Assembly: GCA_009774615.1 (NCBI GenBank)
Contig: VSOC01000025.1
Span: forward strand, 1-39,230
Length of the DNA stretch: 39,230 nt
DNA from: Lachnospiraceae bacterium
Lineage (GTDB): Bacteria > Bacillota > Clostridia > Lachnospirales > Lachnospiraceae
Direction of reading: 5' to 3'
Part shown: positions 1 through 7,830 of the stretch, one piece after another
How positions within the stretch are numbered: the first letter of the stretch is position 1
How the letters are laid out: every line of letters starts with the position of its first letter
Notes under the pieces: generated by a model
The model's database searches: none
What the model was told of the DNA's origin: nothing
The model's input: the letters and a program-made list of their open reading frames with translations, nothing else
Translations under genes and position numbers: made by a program

Positions 1-153
1 GTTTTAATTATGTCTGAATTGATTGGAAATTTGCTTTAAAATGATTCTGAAAACCTAGTAAAATAATATACAATTCAAAAACAATTGATACATTTTATGT
101 GTCAGAGACCTTCTGACCCTGGCATCTTTAAATCACATAATCTATAATTTTTG
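1..153. other. AT-rich left-edge intergenic stretch
   Basis: No coding region is supported here. The leftward operon ends at 154, so this should be its 3' flank. The only structure I see is a weak 6-bp inverted repeat (GTCAGA ... TCTGAC, about 101-117) without a following T-run, so a terminator is not firmly supported. The rest is AT-rich and featureless to the eye. Confidence 0.4.
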
Positions 154-2658
154 TTACTTCCTCCCATCAAAAAAATTCAACTCCCATGTATCATCTTCGA
201 AATCAAAAAATATTTCTTCTCCTTTATACAAAAGTTCTCCGTCCCGCAAAACCGGCAAGATCACAAATCCCCATCGTTTTCTCGATACCCAGACAAAGAA
301 TTTTGTTTCTCCTTCGAGGATAATATCGGTTTCCTCCTGAATAACTGTCCCTTCATAGGCTTTGTCGATTTCTTCCTGTGTCGTCCGTTCAAATTTTGCG
401 GTATCATAGGCAAAGTAATACGTTTTCAGCCGGTTTCCCTGCTCATCATTTAAGTACAGATCCAGCTGATTTCCTATACGGAATCGTGAAATATAGCCGA
501 TATGATTTTCTGAATCCAGACTTTTCACCAGAATTTTTTCTTTATTCTCATGGGTGTAAGCCATAATTTCATAGGGCAGACTCCCCACTTGATAATCCTG
601 CTCGACGTTCATATAGCCCAGTTTACAATTTAAAAAGTACGCCATAGCCCCCTGGATACAGCACATCTTTAATTCTGTCCCATCCTGCTCCTGCCGGGTA
701 TTTTGTATCAGCTTTCCCGGCACATACTGTTTCAGCGCTTCGGTAAACAGCCGTGATTTGCAGGATTGCCCGGTCAGTTTAATCATTTCGTACTCCTGCA
801 GCTGTCCCTGTTCAAACTTCTGATTTAAAAATCGTTCCATCAGTGCATAGATATCCGGTCGTAAAATCTCCTCAATCTCATTTAAGTACAGGCAAATCTC
901 CATCGGCTCTGCCACAGGAACAAGCTGACCATTTTGACAAATAGAAAGCCTCCACTTATCCAGATAAATCCCGTTCTTTTCTTCTCCACGCTTTGTTGAG
1001 ATGGTTAATTCATAACGAAACTTTGGCTGGAAGAATGACTTTTTTACCTGTTCTGCCAACTCAAACAGATAGTAATAATTATTTTTTACCAGGAAATACT
1101 GTTCCCTGCTTTTTTCCTCGTAGGCTTTAAACTGCGTAGGAATCCATGCCTCGGCCTGCTGATATAAATGTTCTAATTTTGCATTTACATTTTTTCCGTT
1201 TTCTTCAGCAGCCTTTCCGCTTTCTTCGCCCGTTTTTTCAAAGTCTTCATTCCCCATCCAACCCAGCTTCTGCGCAATCCGAATCTTTATCAACTGCAAA
1301 ATCCGATATGTCAGATTATTTCCCCCAAAGTTGGTATCTCCGTTTTCATAGCGCGTCTGCAGATGAATAATGTAAGATACCCGATTATTGTCAATACAGA
1401 ACTTTCCGGAAGTTAAGTCGGTAGTTCCGCCTCCGCAATCAATAATCAATGCATGATACCAACGCTTTCCCTCATATCTTTTTTGGGTAATCATCTGGTG
1501 GATACTGTGAAATAAAACGGCCATGCCTTCGTCCAGTTCACAGCTTATCGGATATTCCGGTAGCAGGTTTTTGAAAAATTGTTGAAATTTTTCTTTATGG
1601 CGGATGGGCGCCAAAAGCTGAATACTGGAAAAACTACATTTAAACTGCTGTTTTGCCAAATCGAAAAGGTATTCCAGATACGCCCGCATCATTTCTTTTC
1701 TGGAAAACTGATATTTATAGCCATCCTGTAAAATAACGCTCTCTGTCCGTTCAGGATCACTAATCCAGCGTTTAATATCGTAAAATACCGTTACATCTTC
1801 GTCCCGGTAATTCTGTTCGTTTAATTCTTTTGCTTCATATCCAAATAAAAATGTTGTTTCTTCTCCTTCTTTTTTTTGAACGGCGATTCTGCTGGGAATG
1901 ATCTCCATTCCCTTTACCTTTGCCGTTCGTGTGCTTCCATCCGGCAGGCAAATCCCCATTGTTGTATTGGAACTTCCTAAATCAATGATTAAGGGAAGTT
2001 CTGCTTTTACAATTTCTTTTTCCTGGATATCTAAAAGCGGTATCCGAACGCCTTCCATATATCCCGGAACAAAGGTTCTTTTCCCGTAATAACAATCATA
2101 GATAAATTCTGAATCCCGTTCGTTGGGTAAGTATAAGATAAAATATTGATGCTTTTCTAAAGGTTTTACGGGTACATCTTTTCCTTTGAAGAGATACATC
2201 TTTCCTTCAAGCATCTGAAGATAAAAACAGGTATAGACCTGGTAAATTTCATCAATTAATAACAGGTTTCCCTCGTATAATTTTTCCTCGGACTGTACCT
2301 GATAATTGTCCATTTCATTCATTCCGGTTTCATGATACAGGGTAATGGTTCCCGGCAATCTTATCGCAATCCGGTTCGTAAGCTGAATTTCATGATCGCG
2401 AAAAAATTCCTGAAGACGTTCTAATCCGCCTTCACATCCTGTCTGAATATTCCGGTATTCCTTCTGTCCCCGGAAACGCATAATCAGGCGAACCAGGCTT
2501 TCTTTATCGTCTTGTTGTGAGGAAGATACCACCAATTTTTCCTTTCTGCAAATTTCCCGCAAATGAAACATAGTCATTTTTTCCAGATCATTCCTCTTAT
2601 AGGTATGTACTGGTTCTTCTATGCGGTCAGTCCGCAAGGTATAGGTGTATCGACTCAT
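154..2658 (-). CDS. Hsp70/actin-like ATPase with SAP-like N-terminal segment
   Basis: Large protein (834 aa from the preferred start) with an actin/Hsp70-type ATPase core. Phosphate-1 loop IIDLGSSNTTMGI lies near residues 224-236 and phosphate-2 loop LIIDCGGGTTDLT near 404-416, followed by NGDTNFGGNNLT, as in Hsp70 relatives. Residues about 25-65 (LEKMTMFHLREICRKE ... ESLVRLIMRFRG) look like a SAP-type helix-extension-helix segment, and residues 70-220 are a further unrecognised domain. There is no classical DnaK substrate-binding domain; the C-terminus is beta-rich and unknown. A GTG codon lies 15 bases further upstream, but the ATG at 2658 has GAGG nine bases before it and is preferred. It is the last gene of the leftward operon that also holds a J-domain protein, which suggests a dedicated chaperone-like or scaffold ATPase. 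The ATPase fold is clear; the role is inferred. Confidence 0.8.
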   Translation of the reverse strand: MSRYTYTLRTDRIEEPVHTYKRNDLEKMTMFHLREICRKEKLVVSSSQQDDKESLVRLIMRFRGQKEYRNIQTGCEGGLERLQEFFRDHEIQLTNRIAIRLPGTITLYHETGMNEMDNYQVQSEEKLYEGNLLLIDEIYQVYTCFYLQMLEGKMYLFKGKDVPVKPLEKHQYFILYLPNERDSEFIYDCYYGKRTFVPGYMEGVRIPLLDIQEKEIVKAELPLIIDLGSSNTTMGICLPDGSTRTAKVKGMEIIPSRIAVQKKEGEETTFLFGYEAKELNEQNYRDEDVTVFYDIKRWISDPERTESVILQDGYKYQFSRKEMMRAYLEYLFDLAKQQFKCSFSSIQLLAPIRHKEKFQQFFKNLLPEYPISCELDEGMAVLFHSIHQMITQKRYEGKRWYHALIIDCGGGTTDLTSGKFCIDNNRVSYIIHLQTRYENGDTNFGGNNLTYRILQLIKIRIAQKLGWMGNEDFEKTGEESGKAAEENGKNVNAKLEHLYQQAEAWIPTQFKAYEEKSREQYFLVKNNYYYLFELAEQVKKSFFQPKFRYELTISTKRGEEKNGIYLDKWRLSICQNGQLVPVAEPMEICLYLNEIEEILRPDIYALMERFLNQKFEQGQLQEYEMIKLTGQSCKSRLFTEALKQYVPGKLIQNTRQEQDGTELKMCCIQGAMAYFLNCKLGYMNVEQDYQVGSLPYEIMAYTHENKEKILVKSLDSENHIGYISRFRIGNQLDLYLNDEQGNRLKTYYFAYDTAKFERTTQEEIDKAYEGTVIQEETDIILEGETKFFVWVSRKRWGFVILPVLRDGELLYKGEEIFFDFEDDTWELNFFDGRK

Positions 2659-2711
2659 TGGTTCATTCCTCACTTTTCTCTTTACGTTTTATCCGTTTCA
2701 TATTATGTTGA

Positions 2712-4517
2712 TTACGGCGTCTTTGCTGATGCTTCATTCACACCTGAACCGGATGCTTCAATCTTTGCTGATGGCTGTACAGGAGCTTTTTGTTCTTCTG
2801 TTGTTGCGTCTTCTGCCTCTGCCTTTGCTCTTTTCGCTGCCTCTTCCTCTGCTTTTTTTGCCGCTTCCTCCGACGCCCTGGCTGCGCTCCCTGCCCTGGC
2901 TGCATCGATTTTCTGGTTCAGGTTGACCGCCATGGAAACCATCTCAAGCCGGATATAGATCGTCTGCGCTGCCTGATAAAAGGTTATAGCATGATCATAT
3001 TGCCCCTGTGCCAATAGCTCATTTCCCTGGTTTTCCAGTTCAATTGCGTTTTGCTGGTCATTAGCTTTTTGCTGATTTTCCAGCTCCTTTGCGGATTCTT
3101 CTTCTTTTTGCTGTTTGGCGGCTTCTGCCGCAGCGGATTCTTCCTGTTCTTTTTGACGCGATTCGGCGGCAAGCTGTGCTTTTTCCAACACTTCTTCGGC
3201 GGCCGCCTGCTTTTCTAACGCTTCGGCTTTTCCTTCGCTGTAATATAAATCGGCTGCTTTGGTTTTTGCCTCTTTATAGGCTTCTATCGCACCGTTAAGA
3301 TTCCCATACGCTTCCTTTTTCTCTCCCATAGCAATTAAATCATAAACTTCGATATATTTTTTTGTCCGATCAAGCTGATTTTCGATATAAGCTTTTCCTA
3401 CGTTTCCCGCATCTTCTGCCATTTCTCTTGCTTTAAGATACAGTTCCTGCGCCTTTTCGTACTCTTTTGCCGCTAATGCTTCATCCGATAACATAATCTG
3501 TTCTGCCAGCTCTTTATACTGGTCGGCCCGGTCAGATTCCTTATTTTTCCGTAAGCTGCCTGCCAGTGTTTTTGCCTCTCCGAACTCTTCTGCTGCCCTC
3601 TGGTAATTGTCATACCGCAGGTAATCTTCTCCGCTTTCCATACATTCTGCCAGCTTCTCTTCTTTTTCCTGAATCTTTCGGTGGCGCAGGTACAGCCCTA
3701 AACTAATTCCTCCCACAATGAACAGAACCGGGAGCAGAATCATCAGTATCTTTTTCACTGTCCACGGCTTTTTTGGGGATTGATAAACTTTCTGGACAAA
3801 GGTCACTGCCATGGTATAATTATCAATTTCTTCCGTTTCCTGTCGTCCGAGGATTAAATCTTCCGTCTGATGTAAAACCTCTTCGGGTTCTTTTGCTGTA
3901 TTAATCATCTCCAGCAAATCATCATCCGGGCACTGTTCCCATACGCCCCGGCTTAACAGTAAAAATACGTCCCCGCTTTCCAGTTTTCTCTTTCGGGAAA
4001 GTTGGATTTTGGGCGTCCCCCGTTCTCCAAGAAAAGAATACAGGTTATTGCGTTCTTCATGGAGCGCGGCCTGATCCAAAGGGATTTTTCCTGCTTCGGC
4101 AAGGTTTTGTGTCAGCGACTGATCAAGTGTTCGTTCCAGTATCCTGGCATTGCGGATAAGATAATAACGGCTATTTCCGACATAAATGTAACGGATTTTC
4201 CGGTAATCAGTAACAGCAATGACTGCGGAAGCTTTTAAATGCATCCCGCCCCTTTGTCTGATCAATTCGGTATGCGCCCGATGCATCCACCTTTTCCATC
4301 GCCCTTTTCTCATCGATGGAGCTTCGGTAAAATCACGAATAATGCTTTCAACGACCAGTTTTGCACTGTTTACCGACGGTTCCTCATCCAGACTGTCCGC
4401 CAGAACGTAACAGGCAAAGTCATCCATTTCCACATAGCCGAAATAATCCCGGTTAGATAGTTTTTGCCCCTCTTCTGACATATTGACGGTCTTAAACTCC
4501 GAATTGATTCTTCTCAT
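2712..4517 (-). CDS. Membrane PP2C-like (pseudo)phosphatase with TPR/coiled-coil tail
   Basis: About 601 aa. The N-terminal ~245 residues follow the PP2C order: NRDYF (motif with metal Asp), YVLADSLDEE (usual ADGMGG), YIYVGNSRYYLIRN (usual VGDSRAYL), LLLSRGVWE (usual SDGLTD) and DNYTMAV (usual DNITVVV). The Asp of VGDS and the metal Asp of SDG are replaced (N and R), so catalysis is doubtful although other Asp residues remain. One membrane helix (ILMILLPVLFIVGGISLGLYL, about residues 257-277) follows, then helical repeats resembling TPRs and a long Glu/Ala/Lys coiled coil ending in a low-complexity tail. The ATG at 4517 has GGAGGAG five bases upstream; an upstream TTG (4544) is less likely. 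It probably acts as a membrane sensor or scaffold in the FHA/PP2C module. Confidence 0.75.
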   Translation of the reverse strand: MRRINSEFKTVNMSEEGQKLSNRDYFGYVEMDDFACYVLADSLDEEPSVNSAKLVVESIIRDFTEAPSMRKGRWKRWMHRAHTELIRQRGGMHLKASAVIAVTDYRKIRYIYVGNSRYYLIRNARILERTLDQSLTQNLAEAGKIPLDQAALHEERNNLYSFLGERGTPKIQLSRKRKLESGDVFLLLSRGVWEQCPDDDLLEMINTAKEPEEVLHQTEDLILGRQETEEIDNYTMAVTFVQKVYQSPKKPWTVKKILMILLPVLFIVGGISLGLYLRHRKIQEKEEKLAECMESGEDYLRYDNYQRAAEEFGEAKTLAGSLRKNKESDRADQYKELAEQIMLSDEALAAKEYEKAQELYLKAREMAEDAGNVGKAYIENQLDRTKKYIEVYDLIAMGEKKEAYGNLNGAIEAYKEAKTKAADLYYSEGKAEALEKQAAAEEVLEKAQLAAESRQKEQEESAAAEAAKQQKEEESAKELENQQKANDQQNAIELENQGNELLAQGQYDHAITFYQAAQTIYIRLEMVSMAVNLNQKIDAARAGSAARASEEAAKKAEEEAAKRAKAEAEDATTEEQKAPVQPSAKIEASGSGVNEASAKTP

Positions 4518-4592
4518 GTTCTCCTCCGTGCGGTCTTCTGTCAAAGGAATTTTGGTATTTCCGATGAAACGAAACCAATTGACCGCACATTT

Positions 4593-5420
4593 CTAAAATA
4601 TAATCACACTTCCGTTTTCTTTTTGTACGCTTTCTTTTCTTTCCGCAGCACAAATCATAGCATCTGCCCGCTCCTGCAAACTTCCCGGTCCTGCCAGAAT
4701 ATCTTCCATCTCGCTCCAGGAAAGTTCCTCAAAAATACCGCTGGTTGCCATAAAGACGGTATCCTTTGGTTTTAACTGAATCGGGCGGCTGCACAGTTCA
4801 ATTTCATGAAATCCATTCATCCCAAGATAATTCCACATCCGATGTTCTTCCATGCTCCACACAGCTTCCTGCCGGGAAATCTTTCCCTCTTTCCACGCTT
4901 CTTCGGCTAATACATCTAGGGTCTGACCTTTACTTAACGGAATCAGTTCACCGTGGCGAAAAAGGGCTATTCGAATGTTGCCTGCCAATGCATAGTACAG
5001 GTGCGTCTGGTTCATAAATGCAACGCCCAGACTTACGCCGCCCCAACGTTCTCCCAGAGTTGCTTGAATCCGCCGGTTTGCTTCATAAAAAGCTGTCTTA
5101 AATAGATAATTCGGATTATTTAATACCTGGTATGGCTCATATTGATCTAAAATCGTATCCATGGCAATCTGGGCGCATACCTGTCCTGTATTTTTCTTTC
5201 CGATTCCATCGGCAAGAACAGCGAGCCTTCCAGCGTTCGTTGATACTACCCGTGCCAGATCTGCCTGAACCTCTTTGTTTCCTGTTGTCTGACAAATCCC
5301 TGCATCTGGTTCTGCCGTTCCCTGGCAAAGATGTTCTATCAGCGCAGGATACAGACGAACAACTCCTGCCCCCGCAAAACTAGCCGCCGCCAGCAGGCTA
5401 ATGAGCCCTATCCCTTCCAT
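4593..5420 (-). CDS. Second PP2C-like protein with N-terminal membrane helix
   Basis: 275 aa. A hydrophobic N-terminal segment (GLISLLAAASFAGAGVV) is probably a membrane anchor. The rest is PP2C-like: LAVLADGIGKKNTGQ matches the ADGMGGH motif, YYALAGNIRIALFRHGEL matches VGDSRAYLFR, VFMATSGIFEELS matches SDGLTD, and the end ENGSVIIF matches DNITVVVV. As in the neighbouring PP2C-like gene, the Asp residues of motifs VGDS, SDG and DN are replaced (N, S, E), while the Asp of ADG is kept. It may therefore be a weak or dead phosphatase that binds phosphoproteins. It lies between an FHA gene and the other PP2C-like gene in the leftward operon. T6SS phospho-switches of the PppA/Fha type have similar parts, but no Ser/Thr kinase is present in this window. 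Confidence 0.72.
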   Translation of the reverse strand: MEGIGLISLLAAASFAGAGVVRLYPALIEHLCQGTAEPDAGICQTTGNKEVQADLARVVSTNAGRLAVLADGIGKKNTGQVCAQIAMDTILDQYEPYQVLNNPNYLFKTAFYEANRRIQATLGERWGGVSLGVAFMNQTHLYYALAGNIRIALFRHGELIPLSKGQTLDVLAEEAWKEGKISRQEAVWSMEEHRMWNYLGMNGFHEIELCSRPIQLKPKDTVFMATSGIFEELSWSEMEDILAGPGSLQERADAMICAAERKESVQKENGSVIIF

Positions 5421-5496
5421 CTTTTGTGTCCCGCCCTTCTTTGTCTTTGCTTCTTTAATCTTTGCTGATTTCCATTCCTTTTTTATTTCACTTTGT

Positions 5497-5994
5497 TTAT
5501 TTCACATCACTCCAGGAAAAATTATTTCCGCATAAAGGTACAAAAAGGAATCGGCTGTTTCCCATGCTGATAATGTCATACGGTTTTAACTCCGTAGGAA
5601 CGTATACAGGTTCATCATTTAAATAGGCCAGGCCCGAAGAGTCACCGGGTAAAATCATCGTATTCAGTTTCTTGTCGTCGTAAACAATGATGGTATGGTT
5701 TTTTCGGTTAATTTCGTTATCCCCAAGAATCTGGATGTCCATATCATCTCCCCGACCGACAAAATTTTTTCCCTTAAAAATTTTGTAATCCATTCCTACC
5801 CTGGCCCCTTCGATACAGACCAGCCATCCGCATACCGGTAAAACCTCTTCCTGCAATATTTCTACCGGCGGTTCAAAACCAACCGGCTTTGTTACCGCGG
5901 TTTCCTCCTGGCTTTTCATGCTGCAGTAAGGGCATATTTTTCCGTAGCGTTTTGCGTTGTAGACGTGTCCATTTGGGCATCTCACTAAACTCAT
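5497..5994 (-). CDS. FHA-domain protein with N-terminal zinc ribbon
   Basis: 165 aa, soluble. The N-terminus carries a CPNGHVYNAKRYGKICPYC zinc-ribbon pattern (two C-x2-C-like knuckles with a His). Residues about 70-155 form an FHA domain: NFVGRGDDMDI corresponds to the GR-S strand, INRKNHTIIVYDD to the SxxH region and LNDEPVYVPTELKPYDIISMG to the C-terminal strands. FHA domains bind phosphothreonine peptides. The start at 5994 has AGGAG ten bases upstream; the ATG nine bases earlier (6003) would sit on the ribosome binding site. It probably reads phosphorylated partners within this operon. The FHA assignment is good; the partner is unknown. Confidence 0.8.
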   Translation of the reverse strand: MSLVRCPNGHVYNAKRYGKICPYCSMKSQEETAVTKPVGFEPPVEILQEEVLPVCGWLVCIEGARVGMDYKIFKGKNFVGRGDDMDIQILGDNEINRKNHTIIVYDDKKLNTMILPGDSSGLAYLNDEPVYVPTELKPYDIISMGNSRFLFVPLCGNNFSWSDVK

Positions 5995-6041
5995 TGATTC
6001 CATTCTCCTGTTTCCGTATACTCTGTTCGTTTCCTAAAATC

Positions 6042-6172
6042 ATGTTACTGTTTACATCCATTCGCAGCAGATGCGTAGACCTTTATCTTACGGTTTATAT
6101 CATTCACAGCAAATGTACAGACCTTCATGTTACGATTTATATCATTCGCAGTAAGTCTACAGTTCTGCATGA
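6042..6172. repeat. Imperfect 42-bp tandem repeats in an intergenic gap
   Basis: Two full 42-bp units (6064-6105 and 6106-6147) differ at a minority of positions and share runs such as TTTATATCATTC and CAGACCTT/TAGACCTT. Partial degenerate units flank them on both sides. The array fills most of the 203-bp gap between the two FHA genes, the longest gap in the left operon. The period is a multiple of three and the minus strand stays open across it (see the 50-codon frame). It could be a small peptide repeat, an RNA element, or a dispersed noncoding repeat. Confidence 0.7.
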
Positions 6173-6197
6173 ACAGCAACGAAATCACACCGTTCAT
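6045..6197 (-). CDS. Possible 50-residue peptide built of 14-residue repeats
   Basis: A minus-strand frame opens with ATG directly after the TAA of the preceding FHA gene and runs 50 codons to TAA at 6045. It encodes repeats MQNCRLTANDINRN / MKVCTFAVNDINRK / IKVYASAANGCKQ, preceded by MNGVISLLF. The frame is conserved across all repeat units, but differences between units are mostly nonsynonymous, and no strong ribosome binding site is visible, so translation would rely on coupling with the upstream gene. It may be an accidental frame over a 42-bp DNA repeat. I do not recognise a family. Confidence 0.35.
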   Translation of the reverse strand: MNGVISLLFMQNCRLTANDINRNMKVCTFAVNDINRKIKVYASAANGCKQ

Positions 6198-6773
6198 TTA
6201 AGATAAAAGAAGCCTGGTGTTTGCAATGTATAAGATATCTCCCGCTTCAACCCTGCATGGACGTCCCATGACTTTATAACACTCCCCATCGACTACTTTT
6301 CGGATTTTTATTCCGTTTTGAGAGCCTAAATCTTCCACATACCACTCATCCTGTGCAAAGTTTAAAACTGCATGCAGAAAATCTATAAAGCTGCTGTAAG
6401 TACAATCTTCTAAATCCACATCCACATCTTCCTCGCCCCCGCTCCGACCAATAAGCATTGCCGTTCTTCCTGTCATATCCCATGATTTTACCGGTTTATT
6501 TTGTTCGTCTAAAAGAATTAATCGCTCGATTCCCATTCCTGTTTTTATGTTTCCGGTTTCTTCTAACGTTCGAGAAAGCGAAATCTTAGCTTTGATCAGA
6601 AACTGAATACTCAGATCTGCCAGAATAACAACCATACACAGGAATAACCCAATTTCAACCATGATGCTTTTTTCTTTATCCCATAATCCATACCGCAGAA
6701 TAATAAGCAAAATCAGTCCACAAAACAGCATGATCACATCTGCTGCAATCTTTATTTTTCGGCTTTTTTCCAT
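6198..6773 (-). CDS. Membrane-anchored FHA-domain protein
   Basis: 191 aa. Two N-terminal membrane helices (VIMLFCGLILLIILRYGLW and VEIGLFLCMVVILADLSIQF) precede a cytoplasmic FHA domain: TAMLIGRSGGEEDVDVDL, then FIDFLHAVLNF (SxxH region), WYVEDLGSQNGIKIR and AGDILYIANTRLLLS. The GRS, His and D-x-GSQNG motifs are all present, so phosphothreonine binding is plausible. Its ATG overlaps the stop of the J-domain gene by one base (TGATG), which indicates translational coupling. It would place phosphopeptide recognition at the membrane beside the PP2C-like proteins. Confidence 0.82.
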   Translation of the reverse strand: MEKSRKIKIAADVIMLFCGLILLIILRYGLWDKEKSIMVEIGLFLCMVVILADLSIQFLIKAKISLSRTLEETGNIKTGMGIERLILLDEQNKPVKSWDMTGRTAMLIGRSGGEEDVDVDLEDCTYSSFIDFLHAVLNFAQDEWYVEDLGSQNGIKIRKVVDGECYKVMGRPCRVEAGDILYIANTRLLLS

Positions 6774-7249
6774 CAGCTGACGCCTCCTTTTTTTCCGGCG
6801 CTTGAACCATTATTTAGCCCAAAAAACGCAGAAAATATCGCGTCCGTTTGAACCCGGTTTGATGTTTGCTTCGCTCCCGATGATTTACCATGATAGGTTT
6901 CCATCCCTTTTCCCGCCTGAAAGCCAAAAAACTGTTCAAATGGGCTGGCAGTTGCGAACGGATGTTGGTCCTTTTGTCTTTCCTGCCCTGTTTTAGAACG
7001 TTCTGTAGATTTTTCCGCCTGTTTTTTTCGGGCTTCATCATATTTCTTCCGGCTGTCCTCTTTACTCAGATATTGGTACGCTTCCTGAATAGCATACATC
7101 CTCTGGATTTTTTCTTTATCTTCTTTAACAACGTCTGGATGATAAATTTTGACTAACTGCCGGTAGGCTTTTTTAATCTCCTGGGCGCTGGCGTTTTCGT
7201 TGACTCCCAGTATGGCATAGTAATCCTTCATCTTTTCCTCTGCCTGCAT
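6773..7249 (-). CDS. J-domain (DnaJ-like) co-chaperone
   Basis: 158 aa. Residues about 7-72 are a J domain (DYYAILGVNENASAQEIKKAY ... IYHPDVVKED ... QEAYQYLSKEDSRKKYDEA) with the HPD tripeptide needed to stimulate Hsp70 ATPase. A Lys/Gln-rich linker and a short Gly/Phe-containing tail (FEQFFGFQ, SAFFGLNN) follow; the zinc-finger and C-terminal domains of full DnaJ are absent. The start at 7249 has AGGAG five bases upstream; an ATG at codon 7 also has a usable site. It sits in one operon with a divergent Hsp70-like ATPase (154-2658), so the two are likely partners. Confidence 0.88.
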   Translation of the reverse strand: MQAEEKMKDYYAILGVNENASAQEIKKAYRQLVKIYHPDVVKEDKEKIQRMYAIQEAYQYLSKEDSRKKYDEARKKQAEKSTERSKTGQERQKDQHPFATASPFEQFFGFQAGKGMETYHGKSSGAKQTSNRVQTDAIFSAFFGLNNGSSAGKKGGVS

Positions 7250-7265
7250 GTCTGCTCCTACGTTA

Positions 7266-7293
7266 AAAGGCTGCTCGGAAACAAGCAGCCTTT
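7266..7293 (-). terminator. Hairpin between tube-like gene and J-domain gene
   Basis: Perfect 10-bp inverted repeat (AAAGGCTGCT / AGCAGCCTTT) with an 8-base loop in the 76-bp gap. In the leftward direction only a short T-run follows, so it may act as a partial terminator or as a 3' stabiliser for the abundant upstream products, lowering expression of the downstream chaperone and signalling genes. Confidence 0.55.
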
Positions 7294-7325
7294 ACTTTTT
7301 CGCTTCAGCTGCTTGAAAAAACAGC

Positions 7326-7754
7326 TTATGATACGCTGTATCCACCCTCTACGGCAACCTGCGCCATCTTATCTTTCTTCTGTTTAATGATTAACGTAAA
7401 CGTTCCCACGCCTTCTACATCACCATAATCTTCTCTGTAATCCACAACAAAAGCATTAGGATATGTATATTTCCGCACTACCTGAGAAGCCGCAATAACT
7501 TCCACGCTCACTTTCCGGTAGCAATCCGACTTTTCTGCCGGAACCAACGCCCACAAACCAAGCTGCCTGGTGCTGTCAAACGGATCGCCATCGACAGCGG
7601 TCAGGATTTTTCCTGTAATCATCACGGTACTGCCCATATCTGTAGAACGGGCATTGCTGTCATGCGGAATATCCGTGCGGAATTTTACACCGGTAATAAT
7701 CGTGGTTCCCAGTTCAATCGTTGACGGTCCCTCTACTTTTAATTTGAATCCCAT
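7326..7754 (-). CDS. Tube (Hcp)-like small protein, copy 1
   Basis: 142 aa from the ATG with GGAGG at good spacing; the frame extends upstream but that part lacks a ribosome site. No signal peptide or membrane helix. It is a beta-rich protein with conserved blocks IPHDSNARSTDMGSTV, LVPAEKSDCYRKV and NAFVVDYREDYGD ... FTLIIKQKKDKM. The layout (short strand, long loop, central pairs of strands, acidic turn before the last strands) resembles Hcp/phage tail-tube proteins, but I see no diagnostic signature, so this is inference. By ungapped comparison about 88 of 142 residues match the neighbouring copy. Stoichiometric tube or shell subunits are a reasonable guess. Confidence 0.6.
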   Translation of the reverse strand: MGFKLKVEGPSTIELGTTIITGVKFRTDIPHDSNARSTDMGSTVMITGKILTAVDGDPFDSTRQLGLWALVPAEKSDCYRKVSVEVIAASQVVRKYTYPNAFVVDYREDYGDVEGVGTFTLIIKQKKDKMAQVAVEGGYSVS

Positions 7755-7830
7755 AGTTTCCTCCATTCTGCGCATAGTTCACTGCATATATTCTTTTTCT
7801 TTCATCAAATCTTCGGTATGTATTCCTGGT

